In this document: piece after piece, positions 30,561 to 42,700 of the stretch
Layout: each line of letters opens with the position of its first letter
Position numbering within the stretch: the first letter of the stretch is position 1
Source of the DNA: Paralichthys olivaceus
Taxonomy: Eukaryota; Chordata; Actinopteri; Pleuronectiformes; Paralichthyidae
Reading direction: 5' to 3'
Assembly (NCBI RefSeq): GCF_024713975.1
Contig: NC_091100.1
Coordinates: 13,980,001-14,044,000 of the forward strand
DNA length: 64,000 nucleotides
Made by a program: the position numbers and the translations under genes
Notes under the pieces: generated by a model
What the model was told of the DNA's origin: nothing
Database searches by the model: none
Seen by the model: only the letters and a program-made list of their open reading frames with translations

Positions 30561-30760
30561 ACTGCACTGTGACTTGGAGGAAAGATGAAGGGATATTCCA
30601 GTAATTCAACAAGAATATACAGTAAATAAAAATGACTCAACTCCATCCACCCTCAGTCAAATAACTAAGATATAGGGTTTACAATACTGCAGTATTACAG
30701 GGAAACCAAACTATCACCATCATATCAAGGATCAAATGAGTTTTTTTATGTTTACACAAA
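30561..30760 (+). terminator. smarca4: smarca4 3' UTR with proximal poly(A) signal
   Basis: AATAAA at 30625-30630 lies 65 nt after the stop codon. Further signals downstream (for example AACAATAAAC near 32443) leave room for longer 3' UTR forms. Confidence 0.55.
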
Positions 30761-31195
30761 TGAGTTTTAAGTCAGAACACTGTCTGAGTTCAGTTGTTAA
30801 AGAACGACACAACAGTGTAATGGTTTAACACGTGTGAAGACAGCGGCTTAATAAACTTAACTCCAGTAGTTATTGATTCTGCAGCGATATAACAATATAT
30901 TGTGATAACACATTCATGACAGCAGGATGTCAGTTTTTAAAAAGATGCTAATGGGCACTGAGTAAAATGTGTGAGAGGTGAGATATCATCTATTTATAGA
31001 CCCACCTCCATTTATGTGTCCACACATGAGGAGTTATAGTTGTTGACACATACATAAAACACTTTATATATTATATACTCTTATATTTATAAACGTTTAC
31101 TGAATGTTTATTAACTGTTTATAACGCTAAATGTTACTAACATGGAGGGTTGCTAGCGTAAACAAGCTTTAAGACGAAAGACCCTTTAAATTCAA

Positions 31196-31490
31196 TCAAG
31201 CTGCACCAAATTTCACACACTCATAGATAGTAGTCCCATAAATATGCCTGATAGTTAATCAATATCCTTGAATGATTCCCTGGGTAATTGGTTAGGTTTT
31301 TAAAAAATGCCCTGTCTCTCATTGTTTAAAGAAATCCAGAACACGCCCCTTTTTCCGGATCCGTGCCAAAAGTTTATGGGTCATTTTTCGGTCCATGTCC
31401 CATCTCTCCGTTAATCTTTGTGGAAATCTGTTTTGCAGTTTTTTGCACAACCCTGCTGACAAACAAACAAACAAACCAAAATAAACAAAT
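31196..31490 (+). repeat. Dispersed repeat copy (family with CTGCACCAAATTTCACACAC start)
   Basis: This copy runs from AAGCTGCACCAAATTTCACA through CATGTCCCATCTCTCCGTTA to a tail CCTGCTGACAAACAAACAAA. Related stretches in this window are at about 26420-26490, 47720-47905, 51110-51350 and 57040-57310. They share the phrases about "contacting" a final CAGTAGTTTTTGTGTAATCC-type motif followed by CAAACAAAC. Confidence 0.6.
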
Positions 31491-31739
31491 GAAAACCACC
31501 TCTTTGGAGTAAGTAATAAAGCTTCAATGAGTTAAACTCAGACAAAACTGTTGTTAACAATTGATTTTATATGAAGCTCATATTTATCCACATGAACATT
31601 TTTTTTTGCACAAACAGTGAAGTCCTTCGCTAACCTGAAAAGTTAGAACTGTAGGAAGCCAGTAAAAATAAACAGCATTAAATATGAACACAAAATAAAG
31701 CTTCTAACCACCTTACCTTACTTTACCTATGGACATAAA

Positions 31740-32460
31740 CAGACCTGATGTTTCACCTCTGCTTCACTGTGGCAGATGTGTTGTAACATCCCTCAGCCAC
31801 TCTGGAGCCGCTGTTATTTCCGAGGTGTGTGTTGACATCACGTATTTGCGAGCGTGGCTCAGTGTTTGAGTTGGAAATCAAACCTGCACAGGGCGCGACT
31901 TCTGAGAATCTCTTCAGCTGCTTACCACAGTTATTTGACTGGGGTTTAATGGAGTCGAGTCCAGGTCGCTCTCCAGGGGCGTATGTGCTGCTGCTGCTGC
32001 TGCTGCTGCTTACCTGTGTCACTTCCAGTCTCAGCACTTCTAACTGTTGATTGTAGACTTACAGAATCATGAGGTTGTATCGACGAGTACTGTAACTTTA
32101 ACTGCTTCTCCTTCCATTGTTGTGTAGTAATTTTAGGATTTCAGAACTATTTGTTGTACTTTTTATGTTTATCGATTTCAAGACAAAGGACCAGAGGGAC
32201 AGTGGCTCTTCTCTGCTTGTGAATGCCTGATGGCCGGATGGTGTTGGATATATGTAGGGATGTTTTTTTAGAATATAATGTCCATGCACGTGTGTACGGC
32301 TCGCAAGCTCAGTACTGTACTTTTCTCATCATGCTAGGTTACTAGAGTGAAGAGCATACAACCAAATCATCAACGTTCTCACCACTAAATTATTCACATC
32401 TGTCTGTTGTGTTGTAACATTATCACTGGAACTTGAAACGAAACAATAAACCACAGTAAA
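31740..32460 (+). other. Unassigned GC-richer segment with a (CTG)7 run and a downstream AATAAA
   Basis: This segment is richer in GC than the DNA around it. It holds a (CTG/GCT)n run at about 31988-32010 and ends with AACAATAAACC near 32443. An open frame at 31829-32050 contains a poly-Leu stretch produced only by the CTG run. It could be part of a long smarca4 3' UTR or a separate non-coding transcript. I cannot decide between these. Confidence 0.3.
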
Positions 32461-34440
32461 AGTGGATATTGACGTTATTTTTTATGTAATGCCGGAATGG
32501 AATAAAAGATAAATCAAACAACTGAAAAATTTGAACTATTTTTATAATAGATAATTAGTTCAATTCACTTTTTAAAGCAAAACACAAACATTTGCGGTTT
32601 CCAGCTTCTAATACATAAGAATTTGCTGTTTTCTTCTTAATGTCTCCTCTTGAGTTTTTGTAAGTTGGACCAAATTAATATCAACATAATGATATATACA
32701 TATATATAATGTAATATATATATATTAATATAATGATGAAAGTCACTTTACATAGGATTTTAAAAAATGCACAAAGCAGGTAAAAGAGACTACAAATCTG
32801 AAATGCACATCATACTCACAAATTAAATATATATTACACTCAACTTCTGGTTTTAAATTAGTGGGGGACTATAGAAGCCATGTAGCTGACTGGGTTTAGA
32901 AATTAAGCCAAAAATAAGACAAACTTTAGTCATGAGTGAAAGATGTAATGCCTCTATTTGACCACTAGAAGGGGGTATGTAAATACAAGACATACAGTAC
33001 TAGTGAATCATCACCAATATAATTGAATAATTGAAACCAATAATATATATAATACATGTAATCATACAATGTAAATCTCCCTGAATATTTATTTATTACT
33101 TTAGTTCAACTTGACCTCATGTCTCAGGTCAGTCCATCCACTTTAACCTCAACAAGAAATCAACATAAAATCAGGGTTGTTATCCGTCCTGGACTCAGTT
33201 AGGTCACATAAATATATGAACACAGACGAGCTCTTTATGCAGATGATATAAACAATCCTGGTGTAACCCTCATGTTGATGTTTATTTTCCTAGTGTCGGC
33301 CCAGAGGGAAGTATGTTGAACATAAAGTGTTTGTTTGGAGCCAGTTATTGGGAAAGTGTGTGAGGTTTTTAAACAGAACCTGGACAGTGAGGCCTGTGTC
33401 GGACGGTCGTCGTGTTTGCTCCATGTGGAGTAAAAGGGGAAGGGCTTTCTGATTTCCAGGAACCCCTAGATTGCTTCAGTGTCTCAAAACCAGCTGTTAA
33501 CATCTGCCAGGGGGGAGGGGCATGGCTACAACGAAGCGCCTCTTCGACCGCAGCAGACTCACAGGCTTTCGCTGAAACTACTCAGGGGTGGTAGGATGTG
33601 ATGCTGTTTCTTAAAGGACCACATACGCCACACAAGAGTATACACATGTACAGTATTATATATACACATATATGCACTGCTGTACTGATAAGAGGAACAC
33701 TCTCTTTGAGTGCTTGTCTGTGTGGGTGCATACTCATTTTCAGGCTTGATTGATTCTCTAATCAAATATTTTCTCTGGTGGTAGAAGCTGAAGGCAAATT
33801 AAGTTTGTTCATGTATGTGAACAGAGTTGCCCTCACTTACTTGTGACCTACTTGACCTACTTTAAAGATCTCATCTATAGATCTTTAAAAACCAACAGAG
33901 GACCTTGTGTATGTTTAAATTATAGTTTGCAGGCAGGAAAGCCAACGTCAATTAACCGAGAGCGTGGTGTTTGTCATATGACAGTTGAATTTCCCATGAC
34001 GCACAGCCTGCAGCAAAAACTTTAAAAAACAACAGCTTAGAGGTAAAAAAAATTAATAAATAAAAAGCCTGAATGACTGTAAGACCTTGGGTTTTAAATG
34101 TAATGTGTAGACATGAGAGAGGGAGTGTGTGTGCGCACATTTGTGTGTGTGTGCGTGTACAAGCTTCTGACTTGTTGACTTTAATGTTATCAAAGCATGT
34201 TAGTTATCAATGTCATCGTATGTGTGTGCAGTCTTATCACATCTAGCCACATCAGCCCTTACACACTGAACATGACTGAGAAAACATGCATGCAGTCACT
34301 GTTAGATAAAGCAGGACACAGTATGTAGTTCTGTTCTTTGACATGGGGACGAGTGGTAATGCCAAGTGCATGATAAGAACTCACGATTATGAATTGATTC
34401 TGGTCTGAAAGTGGCTCTCATTTAAATGTCGTGTCATAGC
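32461..34440. other. Intergenic AT-rich DNA, no gene seen
   Basis: The stretch holds TA-rich runs near 32690-32730 and a perfect 11-bp inverted repeat at 33861-33889. I found no coding signal. Confidence 0.55.
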
Positions 34441-34446
34441 ACTGTT

Positions 34447-34666
34447 TCCTACCAATAAGAAGGTTCCTGGGTCGAAGTTTACAGGTTCTCCCCATGTCTG
34501 CGCGGGTTTTCTCTGGCTTCCTCCCTCAGTTCAAAGACATGCAGTTAGATTGAATGAATTAAATTGTCCATAGGTGTGAGTGTGAAGGTTTGTGTGTCTC
34601 TGTCAGGTTGACTCCAGTCTCCTGGAGATCCTCAAAGGATGCCTGGTATTGATAATGGATGGACAG
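34447..34666 (+). repeat. Degenerate SINE-like element, internally deleted
   Basis: The copy reads AAGAAGGTTCCTGGGTCGAA, then GGTTCTCCCCATGTCTGCGC, then TTCAAAGACATGCAG, and closes with GATAATGGATGG. This order matches a very common percomorph interspersed repeat known to me from many fish genes. The head resembles a tRNA B box, but the A-box part is missing. Confidence 0.65.
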
Positions 34667-36390
34667 AAGAAACAAACTGCTCGGCCTTGTGCTTGACTCC
34701 TGAATCACCACTGATTACATCAGATTCTTTTCAATAACTCCAACAGAAATAATCATTTCTCAAAAAGGCTGCCTGAATAGAGCGAGCACACAGTAGACAC
34801 ATTGCATATTAACTGGAATTCATAAAGCTACTGGTTTATTAAGATGACATTATAAGTTATACAAAATGCTGAAGTCTAAATATGTTAAATAATAATATGC
34901 TTGGTGGCCAAGCATCTGCAGGAACAGGACTTATTGTATCTAATTGTATCTACCAGCCTTGAAGGAACTTCAGATCTATGGATTGTGTTTTATCTAGAGA
35001 ACAATGTGAATAAAAGGAGACACAAGTTTGATTTGGCAGCACATACAGTTATGACTTATGACAGAATGACTCCTTTATCACAGATTTTTTTCAGGACCCA
35101 CTGAAGTTAACACACCAAATCTTGTGCCATGCAGAGATAGAAATGTACTGTTCCATCTCTGATACACAGCACATTGTGCACGCCTCTCAGAGGGTGCGTT
35201 CACAGTGTGTGTAGTCACAGTGGGTGTAGTAAAATATGTAATCCAGCCGCTATTTCAACATTCCTCCAATAACTCCCACAGCTCAAACTGCCCTTAGGAC
35301 GTAGCCGAGGTCCCCGTCTCTGTACACACACACACACACACACACGTTCCCCCTCATGGAAACATACATACAGTGTCTCAGTCTGATTCATCACATAAAT
35401 ATTATCATGGCCATGTGTTACATGAATTGCATGAATCTGGAGTAAGAATCTCTTTCCTTCACTGAACATCACCAAGAGGGAAACTAATTCCTCTTCCAGG
35501 TAACTCATAATGTATTTCTGTAAACTGCAGTTTGAAAATGAGAGGAGGTTATTTCGCGGACTCATTTTGCATCACTAATGGTGCCGATGTTTTGCTTTGC
35601 AAATGCTCTTGTTTACTTTTGAAGTTGAGCGACTTAAACCTACAGTTTTACCTCTGTACAGCCCCAGTTCATGGATGAAGCAGGCAACACATCTGATTTT
35701 CTGGTATCGAGACGTCTTGAGTAGTTCAGACGTCTTCTGTTCTTCGGTGAAGCATGGCTATATGTACTAATCTCAAATCTATGTATGAGTGTTTCATTGT
35801 ATTTTATTCAACTTTTTTCTTCATACATGTTTGGAATTTACAAAGACATCGTAAAAACCAGACAGCAAAATATACAAAGAGAGCAATAGAATAGACGGAC
35901 TCAGGCATGAAGAAAAACAGGGAGAATCTTTATAATATAATTAAGGGCAGCTTGCTGTGCAGAGAATTCAAAAGTTCTGTGTGTTTGACCTCAAACATTA
36001 AAACTTGTGTCATAGGTTGAAAGCTGAAAAAGTCGTCTAGCCCCCCCGCTGGCCTCAGCCAAATGGAAATGTGTCCCAAATAGATAAAAACTTTTTAGTT
36101 GAGTTGGGTGTCATAAATCTAAGTTGTTCCATCCATACGACCAAAATTATTCATATCTGACTCTCCTATTGTTGTTTTAATTAAAGGAATCGGGCCAAGG
36201 TGCTATTTATCACTATAGTCTCCTCACAATCCCTTTTCTTTTACTTTCACATTAGTCGTGTTTCTGTCAGACACAAAGAAAGAAATATCAGGCACAGTAA
36301 TACAGTTACATTTTATCTATGAAAAATAAAATCAATTGGAAAATTGTATTTAAATTCAACAGGTGATTGTGTAAATAGATGTAGGTCCCC
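34667..36390. other. Intergenic DNA upstream of ldlr with an (AC)n microsatellite
   Basis: An (AC)n run lies at 35324-35345. The 116-codon minus-strand frame around it (35215-35565) has no recognisable similarity. No gene is supported. Confidence 0.55.
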
Positions 36391-36392
36391 AC

Positions 36393-36421
36393 CACACACA
36401 CACACACACACGCACACACAC
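36393..36421. repeat. (CA)n microsatellite 5' of the ldlr promoter core
   Basis: A CA run with one CG interruption lies immediately upstream of the predicted sterol-responsive promoter. A second CA run at 36634-36659 sits in or near the 5' UTR. Confidence 0.9.
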
Positions 36422-36438
36422 TGTCTGAAGCAGTGGCT

Positions 36439-36499
36439 CCACCCCCGGCGATGCTCCCAACTGAATTTCGAACATCACACCACTGCTGTAGCCCCGCCC
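36439..36499 (+). promoter_or_regulatory. ldlr: ldlr promoter: Sp1-like, sterol regulatory element, Sp1-like
   Basis: ATCACACCAC at 36474-36483 differs by one base from the mammalian LDLR SRE-1 ATCACCCCAC and is followed by the same TGC. CCACCCCC (36439-36446) lies upstream and CCCCGCCC (36492-36499) downstream. In human LDLR the SRE (repeat 2) is likewise flanked by two Sp1 repeats (1 and 3). The trio lies about 230 bp before the start codon. SREBP-2 activation under low sterol is inferred from this architecture. Confidence 0.7.
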
Positions 36500-36711
36500 T
36501 TCTCTCGACCTCATAGAAAATGGTCAGACGTGTGTCCGCCGTCATCACACAGCTGCGCGGCATCACTTTGCGCCCTACGTCTGAACCAGAGGCTGTTATT
36601 ACGCACAGAGACCCGCCGCTCTCTCTCTGTGTCTCACACACACACACACACACACACACCACCAGCCTTTGACTTGAGCTGTCCCAGAAGGACACAGAGG
36701 GAGGACAGGAC

Positions 36712-39700
36712 ATGTTGGGGATGTGGAGGAGACTCGTAGGACTGTCCACATGTTGCTGTGTGCTGATGCTGATTCATTGTTCGCCTCAAGCAGGTAAGAC
36801 AGAACCTCTTTTACGCACAGGATGCTCCAGACTGAGTTATTGTAGTTGAACTGAATAAAATCAAACTTTTCCAGCTTACATTCTTCAATAGGAGTAACTG
36901 ATTCGTTTTGGCTTTATATTGATTTTATTGTGCGTTTTATATATTTCAAGTTTCCATAGAGCTATTGCGCGTAAAATTTCGGGAAGATGAATCCTGTGCG
37001 ATTTGGTCTTTTTTTTTTTTTTTTACTTTACTTTAAATTTCGATGTAAATTTAACACTGTCATCAATATAATCGATACAGATGACAGTCTCGTCACGAAT
37101 GAATGGAATTTACGCACTACGCCTTGATTGGTTCGTTTCGCTCCAGAATGCGTCAGAGCTGCCAGTCGTGTTCGACCCGGTTTCAAGTGTCAGAGGAATA
37201 AATGAGAAAGCGGTTGTCAAAGAGATGGGTGCGGTCGTTGTTCTGGCATCCTCCCTGCTGCAGGCTGGAGTCTGAGGGATGCTGGAAAATCTGCATTTTC
37301 TTCTTGTAGTTGCACACAAATGTGTGTGTTTTATGATGTGTGTGTGTGTGTGTGTGTGTGCACCCACTTCCCTTATCATCTTATCCACTGGACAGTAATG
37401 CCACACATACAGTAGCTGTAGACATCATGCCAGAGGATTTTACTGGAGTAAATTGGATAATAGATATTTTATGTGTCATGTCATTCTAACATTCTACACA
37501 TATTCCTTACATGCTAAAGCAGTGGGGGAAAAGCCTAATTTCTGCAGCACTTTTTGAAACAGAAGTTACAGTGTGCTATACTGTGATAAACGATACGAGA
37601 TTACATCTATGACATATAGAAAACCATATAACATACAATAAAATATTTACACCGTATTGTAGGAAATGAAAGATTACATGAACTGAGAAACATCAGTTAG
37701 CCACTAAAGTCCTGCGTTTTTGCCAGAAATGAGCCAATTATTTTTAAAACCAAAAAAAGTGTAAGGAGTGAACCTACTGCCCTTTAAGGCCAACAATGTG
37801 CTGAGAATTCACCTGGCTGCAGACCTGTTCTGCCAGCTGCTCGACTAATCCCCCAATAATCTTAACTCTCCTCCAAGAGATTTACTGATTAAAGCAAGAC
37901 TTTGTTGTGCTCACTTCCAGTCATAAGATTTACTGTAGTATGCATGTGTGAATGTTTGTGTGGGTGAGGGAAATATCCATGTGTGTGTTCTCTCTCTCTT
38001 TAGGTCAGGCTCTGCTGTGTTTAGTTCACTTTGTGTTTAGCAGACTCGGAAATGAGGCAGAGCTGGAAAGAGGAGGAGGGAAAAATAGATGGAGATTTTT
38101 AGAATGGTGACTCATGAAGACAAACATTGGAGTTTCACCTGTCAATCATTTAGAAATACCTCTGTGACATCACTCAGTAGGCAATCACTATATCAATTAA
38201 TCAATCACACTTTATTTGTATAGCTCATATTTACTTTATATTTGCTCTTAACCCTCGAGTAGAGCGAGAAGAAAAATATATTTGAAATCAGAAAGCACCG
38301 TTTAAAACAATTTTCAAGCAAATAATAGATATTAAAAGAGTAGAATAAAAGAGGTACAGATTAAAACAAATATAAATATAAATCTCTACAAAAACAAGTT
38401 AAAGTTAAAAATTAGAGCAGAATAAAATACAATGATGGTATGACCTTGTAAAATAGTTTAATAATAATTATGGCTTGAATTTATATAGCACCTTTCACGG
38501 GACCCAAGCACGCTTAGTAAAAGACACTTTAAGTGAAACTCACAGAGGAAATGTGCAGCGGCTTGCTGGTATCTGGTATTTCATTTCAAGTGATGCACTA
38601 ACCACAAAGTAAGAGGGTTCGACATGTTTTTGGAATGTGAGAATCAGATATAATGCTGCACAGCAGTATTATTTATTACCCAGTGATGACAATGAACTCT
38701 GCTCAGTCTGATTACTGAAGCAGCATAAACCCAGATCTGAAGCAGAAGGAAATTGCTGTTGGTCTTATGATGCACATGCATTCTGGTTATTTATTAACTG
38801 CTGGATGTTTGAGTCAATATACACACCTCTTTGTGAGGACTAGTCAGGTGTGTCTGCATGTGTGTTGCATGCATGGGCCATAAAAAAGACCAGGAATGCA
38901 TTGTTAGCAAGCAAAGTCACATGTTGCCACAAATGAGCATCGTTGTCATGCAGCGCTGTGAGGACTGACTGAATCTTACAGCTGTCTGTTGTATGGGTTT
39001 GAGGTGGTTGCTGCTATTCCAGTGACCTTATTTGACCAGGTTTCCGGGTGTCAGATGCAACTGTGGGTATAACTATTATCAGATTCACTTTCACTACAGG
39101 AGCAAATGATGCTCTCTCTGTCTGAGATATGTTAGCCTGCTGTTTGTGGCATGTCTGCAGGTGAAAGTACCACTATCATGTTGATTTTCATTTTTCCTAT
39201 GACGCAATAGCGGCTGCTTTCTAACTTTCTCAACTGTAACTGTCACTTGTGTTTTTCGATATGGAAAGATGTGGCTGTGGTTTAGGTGACCCCTCTCAAT
39301 GCCCATATTAGCTGCTCAAGCCAAAAATGTGTTCAATTAGAAAAAAGTTAAATGGATTTATGAATGACCTATGTAGTTCTGCTTGTTTCCAAGGAAAGTG
39401 AGGTCGACTTCAATAGCCAATCTAATCCTTCACTTTTCTCTACTGAAAAAAATTCTACGTCCTCCTCTCACTGAACAGTATTCTTCACAGTCTAGTGACT
39501 TACAGTGGAAGCACTAGGAAAGATTAGTGGTGGAAAAGGAAAACATCGGCCACTACGGTTTATAGTTTCCACGAGGTTAGAAGAGTCTGAAGGCCAGGGA
39601 GGTTGAGCATTCAACCTACTTTTCTGCTCCTGCTCCACTGAGTGTAATAAATGCACGATTCTTAATAAAGATTAAAAAATGAGTAAGAGCTGCAGAGAAA

Positions 39701-42700
39701 CTCTTTTAAATTTCATTGATAACTTGTCACACACACTTGTCAAATCTTCAAAGGCAGCTGGGCTGGACTTAAGAGAGCTTGTTCCAGGAAGCCCCCGGTG
39801 ATGAGGGGCTGGTGTGAGGGTTTATGTGCCATGAGTTTGTGGGTTATATGCAGAAACCATCTCAAGTTCAGTAGCACTTCCTTTATCAGTTTAACACCAC
39901 ATTGGCTTAATGCTGCCAAGAATATGAGTAATGGTCAACGTTTCACTTCTCTTATTTAACATTTTCAAGGGCGGAGGGTGTTCACTAGGGTTGCAAAATT
40001 CCAGGAAGTTTCAAAGTTGCAAACTTTGAAAAATGGGAATTAACGGGAATAAATCTGAAATTTACAAAATAGGAGGTTGGCCCTCAACAGGGAACTTAAA
40101 TATAGTTGGGGAAAATATATTTTAGCATAATCTTGGCGAAAACAACCAGATTTACTTCACGTGCACTCCTCAACCACATGCACACAGCACACTGCTTACT
40201 GCAGGGCTATTGAGGCCACACCCCCTACATGCACTGTGCATTCCTCCATCACATGCACATCTGATTTCAAGACTATTGAAGCCACACATTTGAGCCCAAG
40301 GACTATCTGAAGTCAAGTAAGTTTTGATAATATTATGGGGTAAATATATTTGATCTATAATAGTATTGATGTTTAACTTGGAAATATTAAATAAAAATAG
40401 GTGCTAAATGTCAGCAATTTTTCATTTCATTGACCATTTAAGAGGCTAGCTTATTATGGTGGCTACATTTAGCTACCTCAAATGTGATGCTGTTTCTTCA
40501 GACTCCTGCAAGATGGTTTTCTGTAACCATTCATTCATCAATTGTCAAATATTTTGAAGACCATTCCAGTTGTTTAGCAAAATATATTTCTGTTGAAATG
40601 TCAGGTTTTTTAATTGTATTATTTTGCATGGATGTCTGCTTATGACAAAACAAAAATATTTACATTTATATTTGGATATGATCCAGTTTGTTTAAATTAC
40701 CCCCAATTACAGTTCATTCCCATAAATTCCCAATAATTCCCATAAATTCCCATAATTCTCATGGAAAGTTTCCAATTTGGAATATTTCCAAAATTCCCCA
40801 CCTTAACTTCCCATGGAAAGTTTCGGGAAATTTACTGGAAATGTTCCGCTCCTTTGCAACCCTAGTGTTCACTCTTGAGGGGCCCAGTGTTGTAAAGCAT
40901 CCTCTAATTGTTTTGCAATCTCCTCACACCCATCACTTTGTCTTAATCTACCAGGTGTATTCTGTCCACATTTTTGAACTGTCCTGGCTCATTGACACAC
41001 TGAGGCTGACAGACTTCCTTGTGTTTAGAGTTGCTGCGTCACTGTGGTGATGCTGTTATGAGGAACGTCACTCTGGGACCAATCAGGAACTGGTGGTGTG
41101 ATTGTTCAACTCCTCCCCTGCCCTATTGTCTTAAAGTGATAGTCTGACGTCCCAAGCCACAGCCTCTCGGCCACAGGAGAGCCATGACAGTGCAGAGGTG
41201 ATGGGGGAGGACACACACACACACTGTGGATGGCCTGTGACACTTTCACATGTTCCTTGATGTCGATGCCCTCTTTCCTTTGACTGGAGGGTTCACTGAG
41301 GTGTGATCATCTCAGGGGGAAGACCTCAGAGCCCAAAATAAACCTGGGTCAATTCACAGTTGTATGACTTCAAACTCAAACGAGTGAAGCTGTTGACATC
41401 TGCGATATAAAAGGTATGTGAGGCCTGCACACCTGCAGTGTGTCACACCAGGATAACACCTGAACACTGAGCAGTGTTGTTATCATCATATGGTGATTCT
41501 TCTGAGTTTGGCAAAGAGTAATAGGTGTGGTTTTCACACTGTCACTTATCCGAACGTCAGTGACCTTCGATTTTTTTGTCCTATGTATAATTTCCAGTTA
41601 AACATTAACCTCTCAGGAAATCTTTTCTTCTGCATGTGTTGATACAAGCTCACGTTACCGCAAGGTGCTCACAAGCAGAAAAATGTAAATGGAGCAGTCA
41701 GACGCTGTTAAGGTCAGCAGCGTCTTGTGATATTGAATGTAAAAGAAGGTGTTGGTGTCACACTGCATGAACTTGTGTTCCTTTTATCCTTCATCACAGA
41801 TGCAGCGGTCGCATGCAGCGCCACTCAGTTTAGCTGTGGGAATGGGAGGTGCATCACCAACAGGTGGATCTGTGATGGGACGGACGACTGTGGAGACGCA
41901 ACTGATGAACTACCTGCAGCCTGCGGTGTGTTTTGTGTTTTATCTTATATGTGGGAATTAGGATTTTTACATTTATTATTAATAAACATCTTTTAATACA
42001 AGATGTGAGAAAAAAGTGAAAAAAAATCTTCAAATATCTTGTTTTATCCAATCAACTATATTTAGTTTAGCATCATATATGAAAAGATAAAAATCAAATC
42101 TGCACATTTGACACTTTATTTTTAGATATTTGCTAAAAAAAAAAAATAATTCTTCAACCTCTTTTGTTATTGACTATTAAGATAGTAATTAAGAATAGAG
42201 TGTATATTTTAACCAAAATTAAGATTGATTGAAGAAATTACACAAATAGAAAACTGCACTGTTTGACCTGCTGACCTGCTGCAATATCAGAAATGCATTA
42301 ATAAAGCTACTACAGAGCAGTCGTTAGTTTTACATGATACTACACTATAGTCAGAGGCCTTATCTGATGTTGTATGTTAATACATGCACATTTATTTTTT
42401 TTTTCTTCATATGTTTTGTTTCTGTCTGCAGCAAATAAAACCTGTCGGGAGTCAGAGTACAGCTGTGGCCTCCCCATGAACCAGTGTGTCCAAAGAAGCT
42501 GGCACTGCGACGGCAAAGAGGACTGTGACAACGGAGCTGACGAGAGAAACTGCAGTACGTTGAACTGACCAGTGTTTTATTGACCAATAAAGCAGAGTTT
42601 ATTCAATTTCTCAATAACAATGAATGACAATTAAACATCACAAGCAGCGACTGATAATTAAAAGACATACAGGATTACAAAACAAACTAGTTATAAAACA

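Larger units (their letters stand above)
36794..41799 (+). other. ldlr: ldlr intron 1 (5 kb)
   Basis: The largest intron in the window. It contains a (TG)n at 37337-37361, two fish-repeat fragments near 38205-38230 and 38475-38540, and the hAT element at 39986-40864. I found no exon-like sequence. Confidence 0.8.

Noticed and set aside
31829-32050. Open frame with a poly-Leu stretch resembling a signal peptide
   Set aside because: The Leu run is only the translation of a CTG repeat; the rest has no similarity, and no splice or start context supports it.
36306-36749. Long minus- and plus-strand frames over the ldlr promoter
   Set aside because: They are held open by the two CA repeats (His-Thr/Val-Cys runs) and resemble no protein.
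40688-41050. 120-codon frame as a possible transposase remnant
   Set aside because: It crosses the right end of the hAT element into flanking DNA and shows no hAT transposase features.
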